Shown: positions 21,992 through 34,381 of the stretch, one piece after another | Position numbering within the stretch: the first letter of the stretch is position 1 | Layout: every line of letters starts with the position of its first letter | Assembly: GCA_037974665.1 (NCBI GenBank) | Contig: CM075772.1 | Coordinates: forward strand, 34,759,052-34,823,051 | Direction of reading: 5' to 3' | Source: Ehretia macrophylla | Lineage: Eukaryota; Streptophyta; Magnoliopsida; Boraginales; Ehretiaceae | Length of the DNA stretch: 64,000 nt | Notes under the pieces: generated by a model | What the model saw: only the letters and a program-made list of their open reading frames with translations | What the model was told of the DNA's origin: nothing | The model's database searches: none | Made by a program: the position numbers and the translations under genes

Positions 21992-22523
21992 GACTTCTTG
22001 TAATTACTTGACTCGGTATGCTGCATCACCTCCCTCACTGAGTATACATGTTGTATACTCACCCTCGTTTCTAACACCTTTCAGGATCAGTGCTATAAGC
22101 TGGAAATAGGATTGCCTCTGTGTGGCCTGCCTGCCCTATCAGTGCATAGAACAAGGAAGAATATGTACATTATATGCTTGTATACTATTTGAGACCTTAT
22201 GGTCATATATGTATTTGTGTTATCTTAAGAAATTTAATATTAAAGTTTTAGTCTTGGGTGATACTTAGGTGCTAGTGGTTTCTAATAACTTCAATTGTCT
22301 ACTCTTTGGTTTATTTGACTTGCATGCTGATAGGGATGAAACAGATTGAAGTTGTGGATTATAGCCTTGTGGTTGTATGTTGTTGTTTCCAGGTTTCCAG
22401 ATAGTCCTATATATAGGGGAAACTCTGTCTGTTTTCCCTAAATTTCGGGCCTGGGGTTTGGAATTGGGTGAGAATAGCATGATAAATAGGAGTCCCGGTC
22501 TCGTGAGGGATCGGGGCGTCACA

Positions 22524-25500
22524 CTTCTTTTCCTGGCTTTTTATACAACCCCATTTCCCTCCATTTCATCCACTATAAGGAGGTTGTTTGATTGAAAGTA
22601 GCACTTGTTAAATCATTTATAGTATATAAGCAACTCTTTCAAAAGAACCATAAAGATCTTAAACATTTATGAGTTCCCACTATGCGGGAAGCCCGTTTAT
22701 AGTAAGGGCTCGCTTGCTTTTCGTACTTACCTTCCTCAGCGCCCTTTGTCTTTACTTCACTTCCACTCACTTAAACTGTTCTAACAGACTAGACAAGGTT
22801 CTGTTCGTTCCTTAGAACGAGATGAAGCATATGAACCAAAGGTTGTTTCTGACACAGAAGAGAAAAAGCTAGGGCTGGCTGGATAAGCATCCGACGAAGA
22901 TGCTTAATCATACAAATCAACATGTGTAAACGCCCGCAGAAGAGTAGTCCGTGGATCCTATCTTATGGATTACAATAGGAACTGAACCAATCTATCCTGA
23001 GAGAGTATAAACAAACGAATAAGGTCGTTGGGAAAAGAAGAATGAGGACTAGGAAAGTTTCTCATCGTCAACACCAGAACGGACCATCCAGTGGACGCCT
23101 TTTTTCACCTTACCGAAAGAAGGGCTGCTCTCCGTTCCGTGTTCCTGTTGACAAGAAATTATGCGAATTCCTCCTCTATCCTTTTGGTACCATTTCTTGC
23201 ATGAATGCTTTGAGTTGAAAGTCAATTATTCTGGAACAACAAGACCTACAGTAAGCCCGAAAAGGAAGGAAATGATGTAACGCTTACATGACTTGAGTGA
23301 ATTTATAAACGAAGGTAAAAGACACATATAAAGAAGCTGCTGGACAAGCAGAACAAGGACTGTTAGCTCGGTTGAAGGGCAAATGTGACTTTCTTTTTTT
23401 CTTTTACCTACCTGCCTCCTCATCCTTTCGTTGCCTGTCTAGCCACTCATTTCTTTACTATCCAAGATGGGCTATTTCAAGAGCTCATGCGGCAGCGCCT
23501 TATGTGACATTCATTCTTATCCTTATTTCTTTGTAATAGTTATCTGGAGCAGCAAGCTAGTTTGACGAAAGCCAGTACTTGTCCGGCTGGATTACATCTG
23601 CTTCCTTCCCCTTGGCACTGCCCTTGTTGACAGCTTTTTGCCTTCTTTAAGCATGAAAAGCAGCCAAGCAGAAGAAGTCGCAGAGGAAGCGCCATAAGCC
23701 CTAAACGACCCAACCTGGCCCTAAGTAAGGATGTTGATTCTCACTCCGAGTTTTATTTTTGATTCGCGTAGGGATAAACTAATATCTTATTGGATTTCTT
23801 TGTTTGGTTTCCTCTTGTCCATCTTGTCTCTTCCTGTTCAGAATCACGGTCCCGTTCCCTGCCAAGTCTTGGGCGCTCTATCTGGTTACCCCTAGCTATA
23901 TGCATATCCCCTGGATGGGTTTCCCTTTCAGATTCTTGTTTCTGCATTCTATTATAACCTATTCTAGGAAAGTCATTGCATGGTCAAGAGACGACCATGG
24001 TGCATTAGATGCATTTCCCGAGCTGTCGAACTGTAGTACTAGAGTCACTGACCTATGGATGCTAGACCCATCCGGAAGATTTTGACAGAATTCAAGCCAT
24101 GCTAGCATTCGTTCCCAGTCGACAAGATAGAAGACGAAGTCTGTCTTTTCCTTGATTCCCTTCTTCCCCTAGCCCGGCTCCAGGCCATGATGCTTCTCCG
24201 CAAGTTCCTGCGCCTCTTCTTTTTTTTGTGCCATATTCAATCTAGAAAAAAACTATTCTTCTTAGCAGCTGAACAAGTGAATGGAACGATTTCTCCCCCG
24301 AGGGTGACTTCACTACCTGGATCCTTATATCTTGAACTCATTCTAGTAGCTAGTTTAATGGCACCAACTCATTTTCTCTTTACAGCTACTTCTGAACTAC
24401 GTCCACCCTCATAATAAGGCAAAGCCTTTCGTTATCACGGCTGCCTTCCTTTATTCAGAATGAATTTGTCTCAAAAGAATTTTGGGCTACGCTTCTTGTG
24501 CCTACAGTTGAGAGAAGCAATCCTCCTTCTAGGTCGTCTAAGGCACTAAGATCTATTTCTTTCATACCACCAGGAAGCCTAACTACTTTCTATATCGGTG
24601 ACTAAACTAAGAAAATGAAACTTTCACTAGCAATTCTTTTCACAGCTTTAGTAATAGCCTATCTTTTCTCTAGCCTAGAGCCTAGAACTAAATCAAAAAG
24701 AAATTATCTTTTGCCGGGAACTAGTACTTCTAGTCTACCTATGCAGCTCCCTTTCGAGGCGAAGTAAGAGCCTATTTGATCACGGACTCTATTTCCAAGG
24801 AAAATCAAATCCCACGGGTAAAAAATCAAAGGTACGAAAGGATAGCTATTCAAAGCATCTCGCACGAAAGGAATAGGACCTAGGGCTTGAAGGCTTAGCT
24901 CTTCTTTCCTGGAAAGTAGTTGGGCTAAGAAGAGGTGACCGTTCGCTACTACCTCTAAGACTAGGGGGGCTATGATTCAAGCATTTCAATAGAAAGATGA
25001 AGTGAGAAAGACTTAATTAAAGTCTCCTTTTCACATTCGCCAAACTATGTAAGAAAGAATAGTGAAATTCCCCGTGAACAGAGAGCAGAGTCAGTAGGAA
25101 GAGGTCCTTACCTCATTTGCATCATGTTTCACAGCTATTGATCTTTGAATTCAATGAAAGAAGCTCTCAAAGGCTAGAAGGAATACCACAAACGAAAATA
25201 GAATGATTGGGGCGCAGAAGCCCTCCAACTTATCGCATGCATCAAAAAGGCTACTTGACCAGCCTACTGATTCTTCTTATGGGGCAGTACCAATAAATAT
25301 ATTAAATAAGGGCACCCGAGTCCCTAACTGGAATCACGGAAAAAACCTCTTGCGCAAGTATACAAATAGCTCTCATAGTTCAAAACGACGTGTGCTAGAA
25401 TTCTAATTGTACAAAGGCGGGGGCATGAAGAGAGATTAATGAAGAAACGAAAGCAAGACCGAAGCATCATTGACTTAGAAAAGAAAGGGGAAGGACCTGG

Positions 25501-28035
25501 GCACTACGATTCACCTGGGTACTCACATGGAAGCAAGAGAGGTAAGAGGCCACCTACGGGAAGTCTCATTTCATTCCGAACTGGGTCAAGAAATTCCAAA
25601 ATCAAAAAAAAGTCCTAGGCAAAGATACAACAAGACCAGGAGGAAGTGTTGACGGATGGATTGATCATCGATCACTTTCCAAATCAAGGTGTCTTAAGCC
25701 GGACCTTTCTCCAGAAGTCTCTTTGGCTAGAAGAAGGAATGGCCAAAAGAATGATGAAGGAAATCGACTGGGCAAAAGGGCTGGTCAACTCCTGTTTAGC
25801 TCTAAAAGGGCATGAGAAATAACAAAGTTTGCCTTTCATTTATATGAAAAAGAAATTATGAAAGGGCTGCTCGACAAAAGGCTACAAGAAGTCTTGGGGA
25901 ATTGGCATGAGAAGTTCATAGCAAGGGTCATAGCATGGGTGTGAAAGACGGTTCCCCCTTGTGGTGGTTCTTTCGGCACTTTCAGTGAAGGCCTGTTCAT
26001 CATTCCAAGCAATCCCGATCCACTCATTCACAATTGGTAGACGTTCTATCTGACGGGAGTTGTGTATTATAAGATTGAACCATTTGGTACGTAAGGGCTT
26101 TATTCTCTGTGACATTGGCAAGGGCATTCTGTCTTCCTTTTGCTCTCAGTTCTGGGGGCTTGAACTTGGCTCAATCCAGTACACATCATGGTACTGATAG
26201 CTTCGAAAGAGTCCATCTGTCAATTTAACTTTTTCATCATTTGGGGTCCCCGGTGGGCTGGTTCGATGGATGCATTGGGGAGAAGATGAAGTTCCCATCT
26301 GCCCAAGTGGAGTCAAGGCCAAGAAGGAAGATCCGTTCTTTGAAGCTCTAGCCCAGGCTGCTCTATAGGGTCTAGGGCTACAGTCGGTAGGGGCAGAGTC
26401 AAAAAGGAATGGAATTGACTTGCTGGTGTGTACTTTTCGCACCTTTTTTCTGGTCCAATGATGCGTCCAAAGTGGGGTAGAGGCTAGTCGTAGATTAGAA
26501 AACAACAAGGGCATGAGATATTCGTAATACTGAAATTGAAAAAGTGATGCCTATCGACCTCAGACGACCAATTAAGCCCTATGATGTCGTTCAGAATATA
26601 GGAATTCAAATCAGAGGTGAAGAAGTTCGGAAAGTCGAAGATTAAGCAAACAACACCTGATACAAAGAAGACCCCTAAAAAGACTGCTTTCCGTTTCATC
26701 CCAAAAAGTCAGAAGAAGCATCGTGAGTCAGCTTTTATTCCAATTCAAGATGAGAGTTCCACTTTACTTTAAAGTATAGGGAGGATATCTGAGTCGATAA
26801 GACCATATTCAAAAGAGAAATAAGTGGATTGAGTGTACTTTAATTCAAAAAAAGAAAGAGAACATCAACAACTCCTCATCCCTCCGAGACATGACCATCA
26901 TCATCATAAAAGCATCCGGATGCATCGCTTGGAAATGCTTGGGCCCAAAGACAACGGCTAAAGGATATAAAGTTAGCTGACACAAAGGAGCTTTACTAAT
27001 AAGGGTATAGGTTTAGTGGTTTTCTGGGTTGGTTTTGCTCTAAACCTTCTCATGGCGGGATAGAAACAAGAGAGGTCAACTGGAGTGGAAGCCAAACGAT
27101 GGGGCCAAGAATCTATGATCGATCCAAAGAACTACTTCCAGATATGATTCTGGTTCCCCTTTGTACTACCATGAGATTCTTGCCTGGCTTTCTTTCAGCT
27201 TAAGAAGGATGCGGTGAGAATGAAGATCACTTCGGAACTCTTGGGGAATGGGCATTTTAGGGCGGGATCTGAAAGCTCTCCAACATGTTGCGTAGCCTTC
27301 GGCCGTGAGATAAGAGGCTCTTTTGCCTTCCTCAGGGCCATGTGAAGCTTAGCTTGCTTTAGCAGCCATGTGACGATTCAAGTTTGTGGTAGGAGTAGGA
27401 GATGGGCGAAGCGATAGCGAAGCTCAAGTGGTAATGCAAGTGCGTGGTGAGCGTAGTAGCCATTTCGGGCATGCTCTTTGTACAATCAAGCGAAGAGCTA
27501 GTGAGGGCCGGAATGGAATATCGTGTGTAGTATAGAATCAAATCTGAAGCTCATTGGAACAAGTGAGGAATGAGTGACCATAAGCTCCGCTTAAGCGCTC
27601 GACATACAGTTAGCTTAAAACATGTTCATCATGTGGCCGAGCGAAGTGCACCTATGTGAAACAGCCTAGCCTCACTTTAGATAGGAACATAATGGATGAC
27701 TTACAACTGAAAGTCAATTCTCCAGATTGATCTATCGTATGACGTATTGGAGATCTTGATCTAGATCTAATGGTTCGCAGAATTTGGGACCTAACGATGT
27801 TCAGTTCGTCACATGAACTGAATATGAGCGTCCCAATTCCTATCCCTATCGGTCGAGCATCTTCAAACCTTGTCTCTCCCTTTTAAGGGAATGGCTGCAA
27901 TCACAAGCAAGTGATTGAATGAGTGGGGAGCCCGAAAGCACATGCAGGATAAGTATGTGTTTCAGGAGATGGTCTAAAAAAGGGTCCGGTCCAGAAAGAT
28001 AACTCTCAACAAAAAAAAAATGAAGCTAGAACTAA
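22524..28035 (+). other. Mitochondrial-like DNA, segment C; no gene recognised
   Basis: Mitochondrial-like spacer. Open frames at 24187-24414 (+, 75 aa) and 26146-26514 (-, 122 aa) have no motif I recognise. The copy of the short repeat gtcgagcatcttcaaacc is at 27851-27872. The segment leads without a break into the nad5 intron half. Confidence 0.45.
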
Positions 28036-28381
28036 TCAAGATCAATAGGAAGAGGAGTAAGCTAGGAATCTATTGACAAACCACGACGATCTATATGGAA
28101 GGGCAGTTTTGTTAATGCATTCCTCTTGAGAAAGTGTTTTTTGAATTCTCCAACTCTGGATGACTTTGAGGTCTCCGGCGTCTTTTTTGAATACATTTTG
28201 TTTTGCCTCTATCTTTAAAGGGCGAGGGTGTCGGCTTTGTATAGTAGGGATGCGCCGCCAACGAATAATAGGTACCCTCACCCCAGGCAGAGTTAGTGAG
28301 CCGTGTAATAGGCGACCATTTCACGCAGTTCAGGGGGTACTTGAGTCAACTGCCGGTGCTCGACAGCGTCTTGACCCCCAT
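28036..28381 (+). other. nad5: nad5 intron c, 3' half (trans-spliced group II intron), domain V at 28298-28331
   Basis: The sequence in front of nad5 exon d contains a 34-nt group II domain V-like hairpin: GAGCCGTGT pairs imperfectly with ACGCAGTTC around a central bulge. In angiosperms the introns flanking the 22-nt exon c are trans-spliced, so only the 3' half is expected here. The left limit is not defined by the sequence. The join to exon d is inferred from the known 395-nt exon length and from the codon phase (the exon starts with CC of a Thr codon). Confidence 0.7.
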
Positions 28382-28776
28382 CCAATTTTTGGGCCAATTC
28401 CCCCTTTGTACTACAAAAAAATGAGATTCTTGCCGAATCCGAGTTTGTTGCTCCAACTATTACAAAACTCATACCTATTCTGTTTAGTACTTCATGTGCT
28501 TCTGTTGCATATAATGTAAATCCCATAGCGGATCAATTCTAACGAGTCTTTCAAACTAGTACTTTTTGTAATCGGCTCTCTAGTTTCTTCAATAAACATA
28601 GGTTTTTCAATCAAGTTTTGAATGACTTTCTAGTTAGATCGTTCCTGCATTTCGGATATGAAGTCTCTTTCGAAGCTTTAGACAAAGGTGCTATTGAGAT
28701 ATTGGGCCCTTATGGTATCTCGTACACATTCCGACGATTGGCCGAGCAAATAAGTCAACTTCAAAGTGGATTTGTT
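28382..28776 (+). pseudogene. nad5: nad5 exon d (mitochondrial NADH dehydrogenase subunit 5), nuclear copy
   Basis: Subunit 5 is a proton-pumping membrane subunit of respiratory complex I. This exon encodes part of its C-terminal region. Visible stretches include [38 protein letters not shown] and [19 protein letters not shown], ending LQSGFV at the intron border. Its length matches the usual 395 nt. An in-frame TAA at 28540-28542 falls where the family has a Gln, so the copy is dead. The group II intron follows directly (ATGCG where GTGCG is usual). Confidence 0.93.
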
Positions 28777-29566
28777 ATGCGAAGAGTGCATTATGTCCCG
28801 TGGTCACCAGTGGGGGTGGCTCATCCATTGTGGGTAAACGGGAAACCCGACTCTACGAACCCAAGGAAAAGCTGCACAACAGTAGTAGTGGCGTTAAGAT
28901 CACAGCTTTTTGTAGTGCTAGCAGGAATGCAAGTGAATGAATCCTATCCCTTAGCGAGTGAAGTGCTTACGCCCCTTTAGAGATAGGGGAGAGCCAAAGA
29001 GCTTGTTCTTCGATTTTTATATCTTTAGATTCGTAAGATCATAATAGAGTCACTTTATTTTCTATTATATTAGTCAAGCGCAAGCATACCCCTCTCTCTA
29101 ATAATAAGGTAATTTGAAGCTCTTGCTTGCTGCTTGCTGTCTACTTCGCGAGCCTTCATTGCCCCCTTCTGTAACTCCCCTTCTTTCGTCCGTCCACGAG
29201 GCTATAAAAAGAGAGAAAAGGGCGGCTATCTAGCGGGAGTCATTTCGGTTGTATGCCACGAGGTCCATATGGACAAGGGGACAAGTGAATCATCACTTTT
29301 GGGCGTAGGAAGCCCTCTACCATCTATCCCATTGCATTCCATCGTCTCGTATTGTACTGTAGCATATCATAACAGATAGATCTATTGAGTAAGAGAAATG
29401 GAGAAAACTCTAATTATATATTTCTTATATATGGATTGGGATCCCCATTCATTCCTAGATTCCCGTCACTACGAACTCTACCTAACTACATGGTAGTGGT
29501 CTAGGGAGCGCAATTGTTAGAGCACAAGAGAATGAAGAGTAATGATTTTAGTAAGAGCAACCAGAC
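28777..29566 (+). other. nad5: nad5 intron d (group II), 5' part
   Basis: The 790 nt after exon d are the 5' part of the last nad5 intron. It is cut at 29566 by the non-autonomous LTR element, whose TSD (cagac) ends the segment, and it resumes at 37051. The open frame that continues from exon d to 28980 is read-through into the intron. Confidence 0.85.
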
Positions 29567-32233
29567 TGTAACACCCCGATCCCTCTCGAGACCGGGAGTT
29601 CTATCAATCAAACTATTCACAACCCAAACCAAACCCGGGCATAATTTTCAAGAAAAACGGATGGAGTCTCCCCTGTTTCTAGGCGAAATGTAAAACCTGC
29701 GACAACATATAAGGGGACCAATACCATGTCCAAACATTCAACCATCTCAAGGCCATCCGAGCCTCGGTTCTCAGCAATTAAACTCAGCAACTATACATAC
29801 ATTTCCAATTTAAAAGCTAACCTATCTCTTTTCATTTTGGCAAGTACATTCGAACTTGACAATTAAACCATACTAAGCTACTGCATAAAATAAACTATCA
29901 TGCCATTCTAACTCTTTTCCTTTGGACATTACAGACATGCATTTGAAGTTAAGTTACAATAACTAGATACATAATCTAACTTATCAAACTACTTCAACTA
30001 CTTAGCTAGATTAAATTACATTTCTTTTAACAATAAATACATACAACATATGAACATACATCTTTACATCTTTGATAGCTCAAGCCACAAAGCAAGCAAG
30101 ACAACTCCTCAGGCACGAACTAACACATATCCACGAACTTTTCAGCTAACAAGGCATTTCCTGAAATGTGGTGGTGAGGAGTGAGTATACACAACACGTA
30201 TACTCAGTGAGGGCGAGACAGATATCGAGTTGGAGAGAAAGAAGATCGTGCAATGCAGATAGGTACAGTTAAGCAATACAATCAATAAAAGGCTTTCAAT
30301 ATACACAACAATACTATAAACAATTAAGAAAAGCATTAACACAACCAATCAAAGCTATACCACACTTTGAAGGCTATGGTTCACTCGAGCGAGTAATGTA
30401 CCAATCACGACTCCGATGACATTAACGATGACGCGCCGGCCCAAACCACCTTATAACACCAGTTTGGAATACCCCGGAAGTATCCATCAATTTTACAACC
30501 GAAAACTCCCTGGGAGACAACCCAAGCGAGAAGAGGGAATAGTAGCGGAGCTAGAGCAACCAACACTGGCAACCCAAGGCTACCCAGAGAGGCCCATCAC
30601 TCACGCGCGAGACACTATGCAATGCAAGACTCGATACAAGGCGATAAACGAGCGATAAACAAGATATCAAGCATTCTTAACAATGGATAGACATTTCAAT
30701 CAACAACCAACTCTAACAAGCGGAATAAGCATTAGCAAGGATAACAAGCAATAATAAGCATTAACAAGCATTCTATTAGCAATATAATCATGTAACACAC
30801 AAAATCACCAAAAATGCCCCAACTTTCAAAACGCCACTACTTCCAAACGAGCCACGAGTCTTGGAAACCGACTTCACCAATTCTCCTAGGCCACTATAAG
30901 GCACGTCTAGAGACTCTGAAACCCTACTTAACCCTAGAATTCGTGCAAAGCCCCGATTTTCCCCTTTGCTCGTTTGAACTACAACTACCTCAACCAATCA
31001 CCCAACCAATGCCATAATCGCACCAAAAGTGCTTCCATGGCCTCCCGAAACAATGCCTTCACGCAAAACGAGAAAACGCTAAAGTCGACCTAAACGACCT
31101 CGACTTTCACTAAGCCATTTTTCTCCGTTTTTCCATTACACATTCCAATTAAACCACACATTTAGGCGTTCTAGCATACCTAGCACATTTCCACATTAAC
31201 GGACAGCATAACGGGGCAAGTTCATCGTTCCAAGGGTTTACTATTCACTAATTACTATTCATTAATAAATTTAAATTACAATCTCAACATTTAACCGCAG
31301 AAAATGTTAAAAAGCTATAAATACATGTTCTACAATCAACAAGGAACATTCTAGAAGCATCAAAACGCTTTAAATAACAATATACGGATAAATCTCAAAA
31401 ATCAAAGTTAACACACAAAACTTTCAAATGTGCAAATAAACATGAAACCCTCACCTTAGACGCTCCTAAACGCTAGGAAGACCTCGTAGGATGCCTCGGA
31501 AACCACCCCGTGCAAGCTCCTGCGAAGAAATGAAGATTTTGGCTTGAAATCTTTTTTTTTTCTTTCCTCATATTTTCAGCCCTGCTAAGCTGCTGTTCAG
31601 TTCTATTTTTTTTATTTTATTTTGTGTTATTATATGCTATTTAAAGAGGTCAAAGGTCAAAAGGGTCAAAGCTTTGGTCAAGTTTGGTCAAACAACTTAA
31701 AACTAGTCAAAATGGCTTATTTTTGTGCATTTTTAAGCTAAATAACTAACACCAAAATTAATTCTAGCTAGTAACAATTAAAATATAAAATTTAAGTCAT
31801 CTAAATATTAGTTTCACTATTTACTGAGGACTGGAATCCGTTTTCAAGCTAACGCCCTCGATATGCAATGCACGTCGCGACAATAAAAGAATAACAATTA
31901 AATCTCGAAGAATCTAAGAATTATATCATTTTGAAAAGCATTATAGTTTAAAATTTACTCCGGCTCGGAGTTACTTTTCATTTAAGTGAAATCCAAGCAT
32001 TTAAGTGCAAGAAAAATAAAACTGATTGACACATATATGAAAAGTAGTTGATATTCCGTTAACATGATTAGCTCAGGTATTATTCTAATTACTTTTAAAG
32101 GAAATATGAAAATAAAGCTACAATTAAATGTTTAACTAAAAATAAACACATAATTCAATACTAACATTTAAGATAACACTTAATTAAATGCAATTAAATG
32201 CCATTAAATGCATGCCCGGTTCGGGTTATCACA
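29567..32233 (-). repeat. 3' LTR of the non-autonomous element
   Basis: The LTR is bounded by TG...CA: plus strand TGTAACACCCC at 29567 and GGGTTATCACA ending 32233. It holds a perfect 9-bp hairpin (30182-30190/30198-30206), an acceptor-like CAG near 30152, a donor-like AAGGTGAGGG near 31450 and five GGTCAA (TTGACC) motifs at 31649-31691, all in minus-strand sense. Confidence 0.93.
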
Positions 32234-32250
32234 TCCTTCCCCCTTAAAAC
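32234..32250 (-). other. Polypurine tract of the non-autonomous element
   Basis: On the minus strand TTTTAAGGGGGAAGGA runs up to the 3' LTR. It is almost the same as the Tekay tract at 3411-3426, so the same RNase H could process both. Confidence 0.8.
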
Positions 32251-34367
32251 AATTGCATCCTCGCAATTCTTCTTCAAATGGAACTCTATATTATCTGAAA
32301 TCCAACTCTGACCACCCACCATTGGTCGCTGAACAAGACACCGAATAAGAACGCTCAAAGAACAACTTACTAAGAAGCACCAATAGTACTGACTGGAAAC
32401 TCCAAAAGAATAAGGCCAAATAAGGGTTTAATTGAAAATACCATCTTGATATCCACATAAGAATTCCGCTGGTCAAGAATATCATAAGAGAATTCCCCGC
32501 TAAGAGTGCCGAGAAGATGCCAATAAAGACTAAAGCAAAGATACTGTAGATATTACCAACATACGAATCCTTTATAAAAATCCAACAAGTATCAAATAAG
32601 GAAGTCAAAAGATGGCCAAAATAGATGCAGCACATATAAGACCAAGCTCCAAGACCTCTTCGCCATTTGCCGAGTGCAACCTTTATACAGCTTGCCATCA
32701 AGGACGCCTAAAGTATTCCACAGCATACCGTAAGCAATATAAGATAATAATTCTGAACAAGATCCCAAGTGTAAAACTTCCAATAGTACCAACAAGGAAA
32801 ATACCAGTAGAGTGCGCACCGAACAATGCTCCGGTAAGTATGTAGCCAAGTTTGCCCAATAAGTAAATGCTAAATAAATGGCCACTAAGGATCCTAGAGA
32901 ATGCCATAATAGAATCCCATCTAAAAGTACTAAGAACATACCAATAAACAATCTGAGGCAGAGTCCAACCAAGAATCCCAAGTACCACTCGGGAAGACTC
33001 CAAACAAGAAATCCAGTCAATCATATTACAGAAGTTTCAAGGAAGTCTTTCAATATATAGCTCTAGAAGCATCTGATTAGGAAATCCAAAATGTACGCCA
33101 ACATATATATACTTATCAAAAATCCATGAATGAACCCCAAGCTGAATAACCAAGTAGATTCCCAAAATAATATTGCTATCGAATATTGGATGAAATACCA
33201 GAGGAAATGCCGGGCAAGTACACCATATGCTATTGAAGATTTCCAATCACGATTGCCAATAAAATATCAAGGAAGACCAGAACAAAGATATTGTAGACAA
33301 TATTATGCAGCAAATCCAATAAGAACTCCGATTGTCAAATCCACTGAGAAATGTCCACAAAGAATACCAAAATAGTACGCCTCACGCAAAGCTGATCATT
33401 GTAAGTAGACTCAAATCAAAGTTCCCCATAAGAATGCGGAAAGAACACTAACGATTGATTAAAATCCCAACCTAGTCTTCCACAAATGCCATTATAGAAG
33501 AACTCGATGAATGCCCAACAAGAAAATATTAAGAAGATGCTCCAAAGAGTTATCATGTAGAACTCCAAAGAAATTTATTTTTTTCTAAGCATAGGAGATA
33601 ATCTTAGAGGAACCCCAACAGCCAAGGCTACCAAGAAGTGCCAACAGAAGTTCCAAAGAATACCCAATAAGGAAGCCAAAGAATGCTACCAAGAGCCTTC
33701 ATACAGAAAACCCAAAGAAAGATATCTTTTCATGATTGCCATTCACCAATAAAAGTCTTAGAAGTGTGCCAACAACTGAGCTCCATAAACAAACTACCAA
33801 CTCCCAAATAAGGCTAGTCAAATGCCATTCATTTCCTGCCAATCCATACGCCTTGAAAAGCCAGCGGTGAACCACTTTCTTCAGGGGAAGAAGAGGACTT
33901 ATTTACCATTTCAATAGGACATGTATGAATGCCAATATATCACAATTATACACATGCCTTAAACTACTATGCAAGCAAGTTTACAAAAGAGTTTATTCAA
34001 TCAAAGTCACTCAAACATGACAATCAAGTCAAGCACAACATAATTAATTCAAACCACGACATAGCTAATTCAAGACATTCTATACTCACATTACAAGTAA
34101 TACTTCAACCAAATAACAATTCACGAGGTCGATACAATTCACGATACCAATTCGATAGGTCAATTCAATGCACAGCTAGACATTTTACTTCACTTAAAAT
34201 ACAATTAACACATACCACATAACTTTATCACATAGGTGCATACATTCAAGTCAAGACACACAATCTCACATACAAGCATACACTTTCAAGACACACTTAA
34301 CAAGCACACATCCAAGGGTCACAACCCACCAGACCAAGGACCCTGTCCCGGCTTATGAGCTAAACAA
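32251..34367 (-). other. Internal region of the non-autonomous element: T-rich, quasi-periodic, no gag-pol
   Basis: On the sense (minus) strand this region is T-rich and dense in variants of GGNATTCTT and TTGG, seen on the plus strand as aagaa-t/c-cc words at about 32458, 32972, 33006, 33320, 33429 and 33499. Open frames at 32291-32701, 32592-33020 and 32698-33024 are strongly hydrophobic, but they overlap in different frames and look equally hydrophobic. That points to composition rather than a membrane protein. No retroviral motif is visible. A packaging or structural role is conceivable but unsupported. Confidence 0.75.
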
Positions 34368-34379
34368 GCTCTAATACCA
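34368..34379 (-). other. Primer binding site, initiator tRNA-Met type
   Basis: Minus-strand TGGTATTAGAGC lies two bases inside the 5' LTR end (34382). It differs by one base from the common plant site TGGTATCAGAGC complementary to the 3' end of initiator tRNA-Met. Confidence 0.85.
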
Positions 34380-34381
34380 CC

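Larger units (their letters stand above)
19336..22523 (+). repeat. Solo LTR, chromovirus-like family 3, 3188 bp, TSD cttct
   Basis: It begins TGTGATGCTTGAG, ends GATCGGGGCGTCACA and is flanked by exact cttct copies (19331-19335, 22524-22528). Its right half is homologous to the minus-strand LTR at 62081-64000. It contains a perfect 9-bp hairpin at 22039-22061, an acceptor-like CAG ending at 22084 and donor-like GTGAGGG sites at 19911 and near 21438. The LTR is unusually long because of an internal tandem duplication and a microsatellite. Overlapping frames at 21567-21818 are not taken as genes. Confidence 0.9.

Noticed and set aside
26146-26514. 122-aa minus-strand frame, and 13272-13625 (117 aa), 13764-14138 (124 aa), as mitochondrial genes.
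   Set aside because: No motif, no resemblance to known plant mitochondrial proteins; frames of this size are common by chance in such spacer DNA.
32291-33024. Hydrophobic frames of 108-142 aa that look like membrane proteins.
   Set aside because: They overlap in different frames of the same T-rich strand and all look hydrophobic, so composition explains them.
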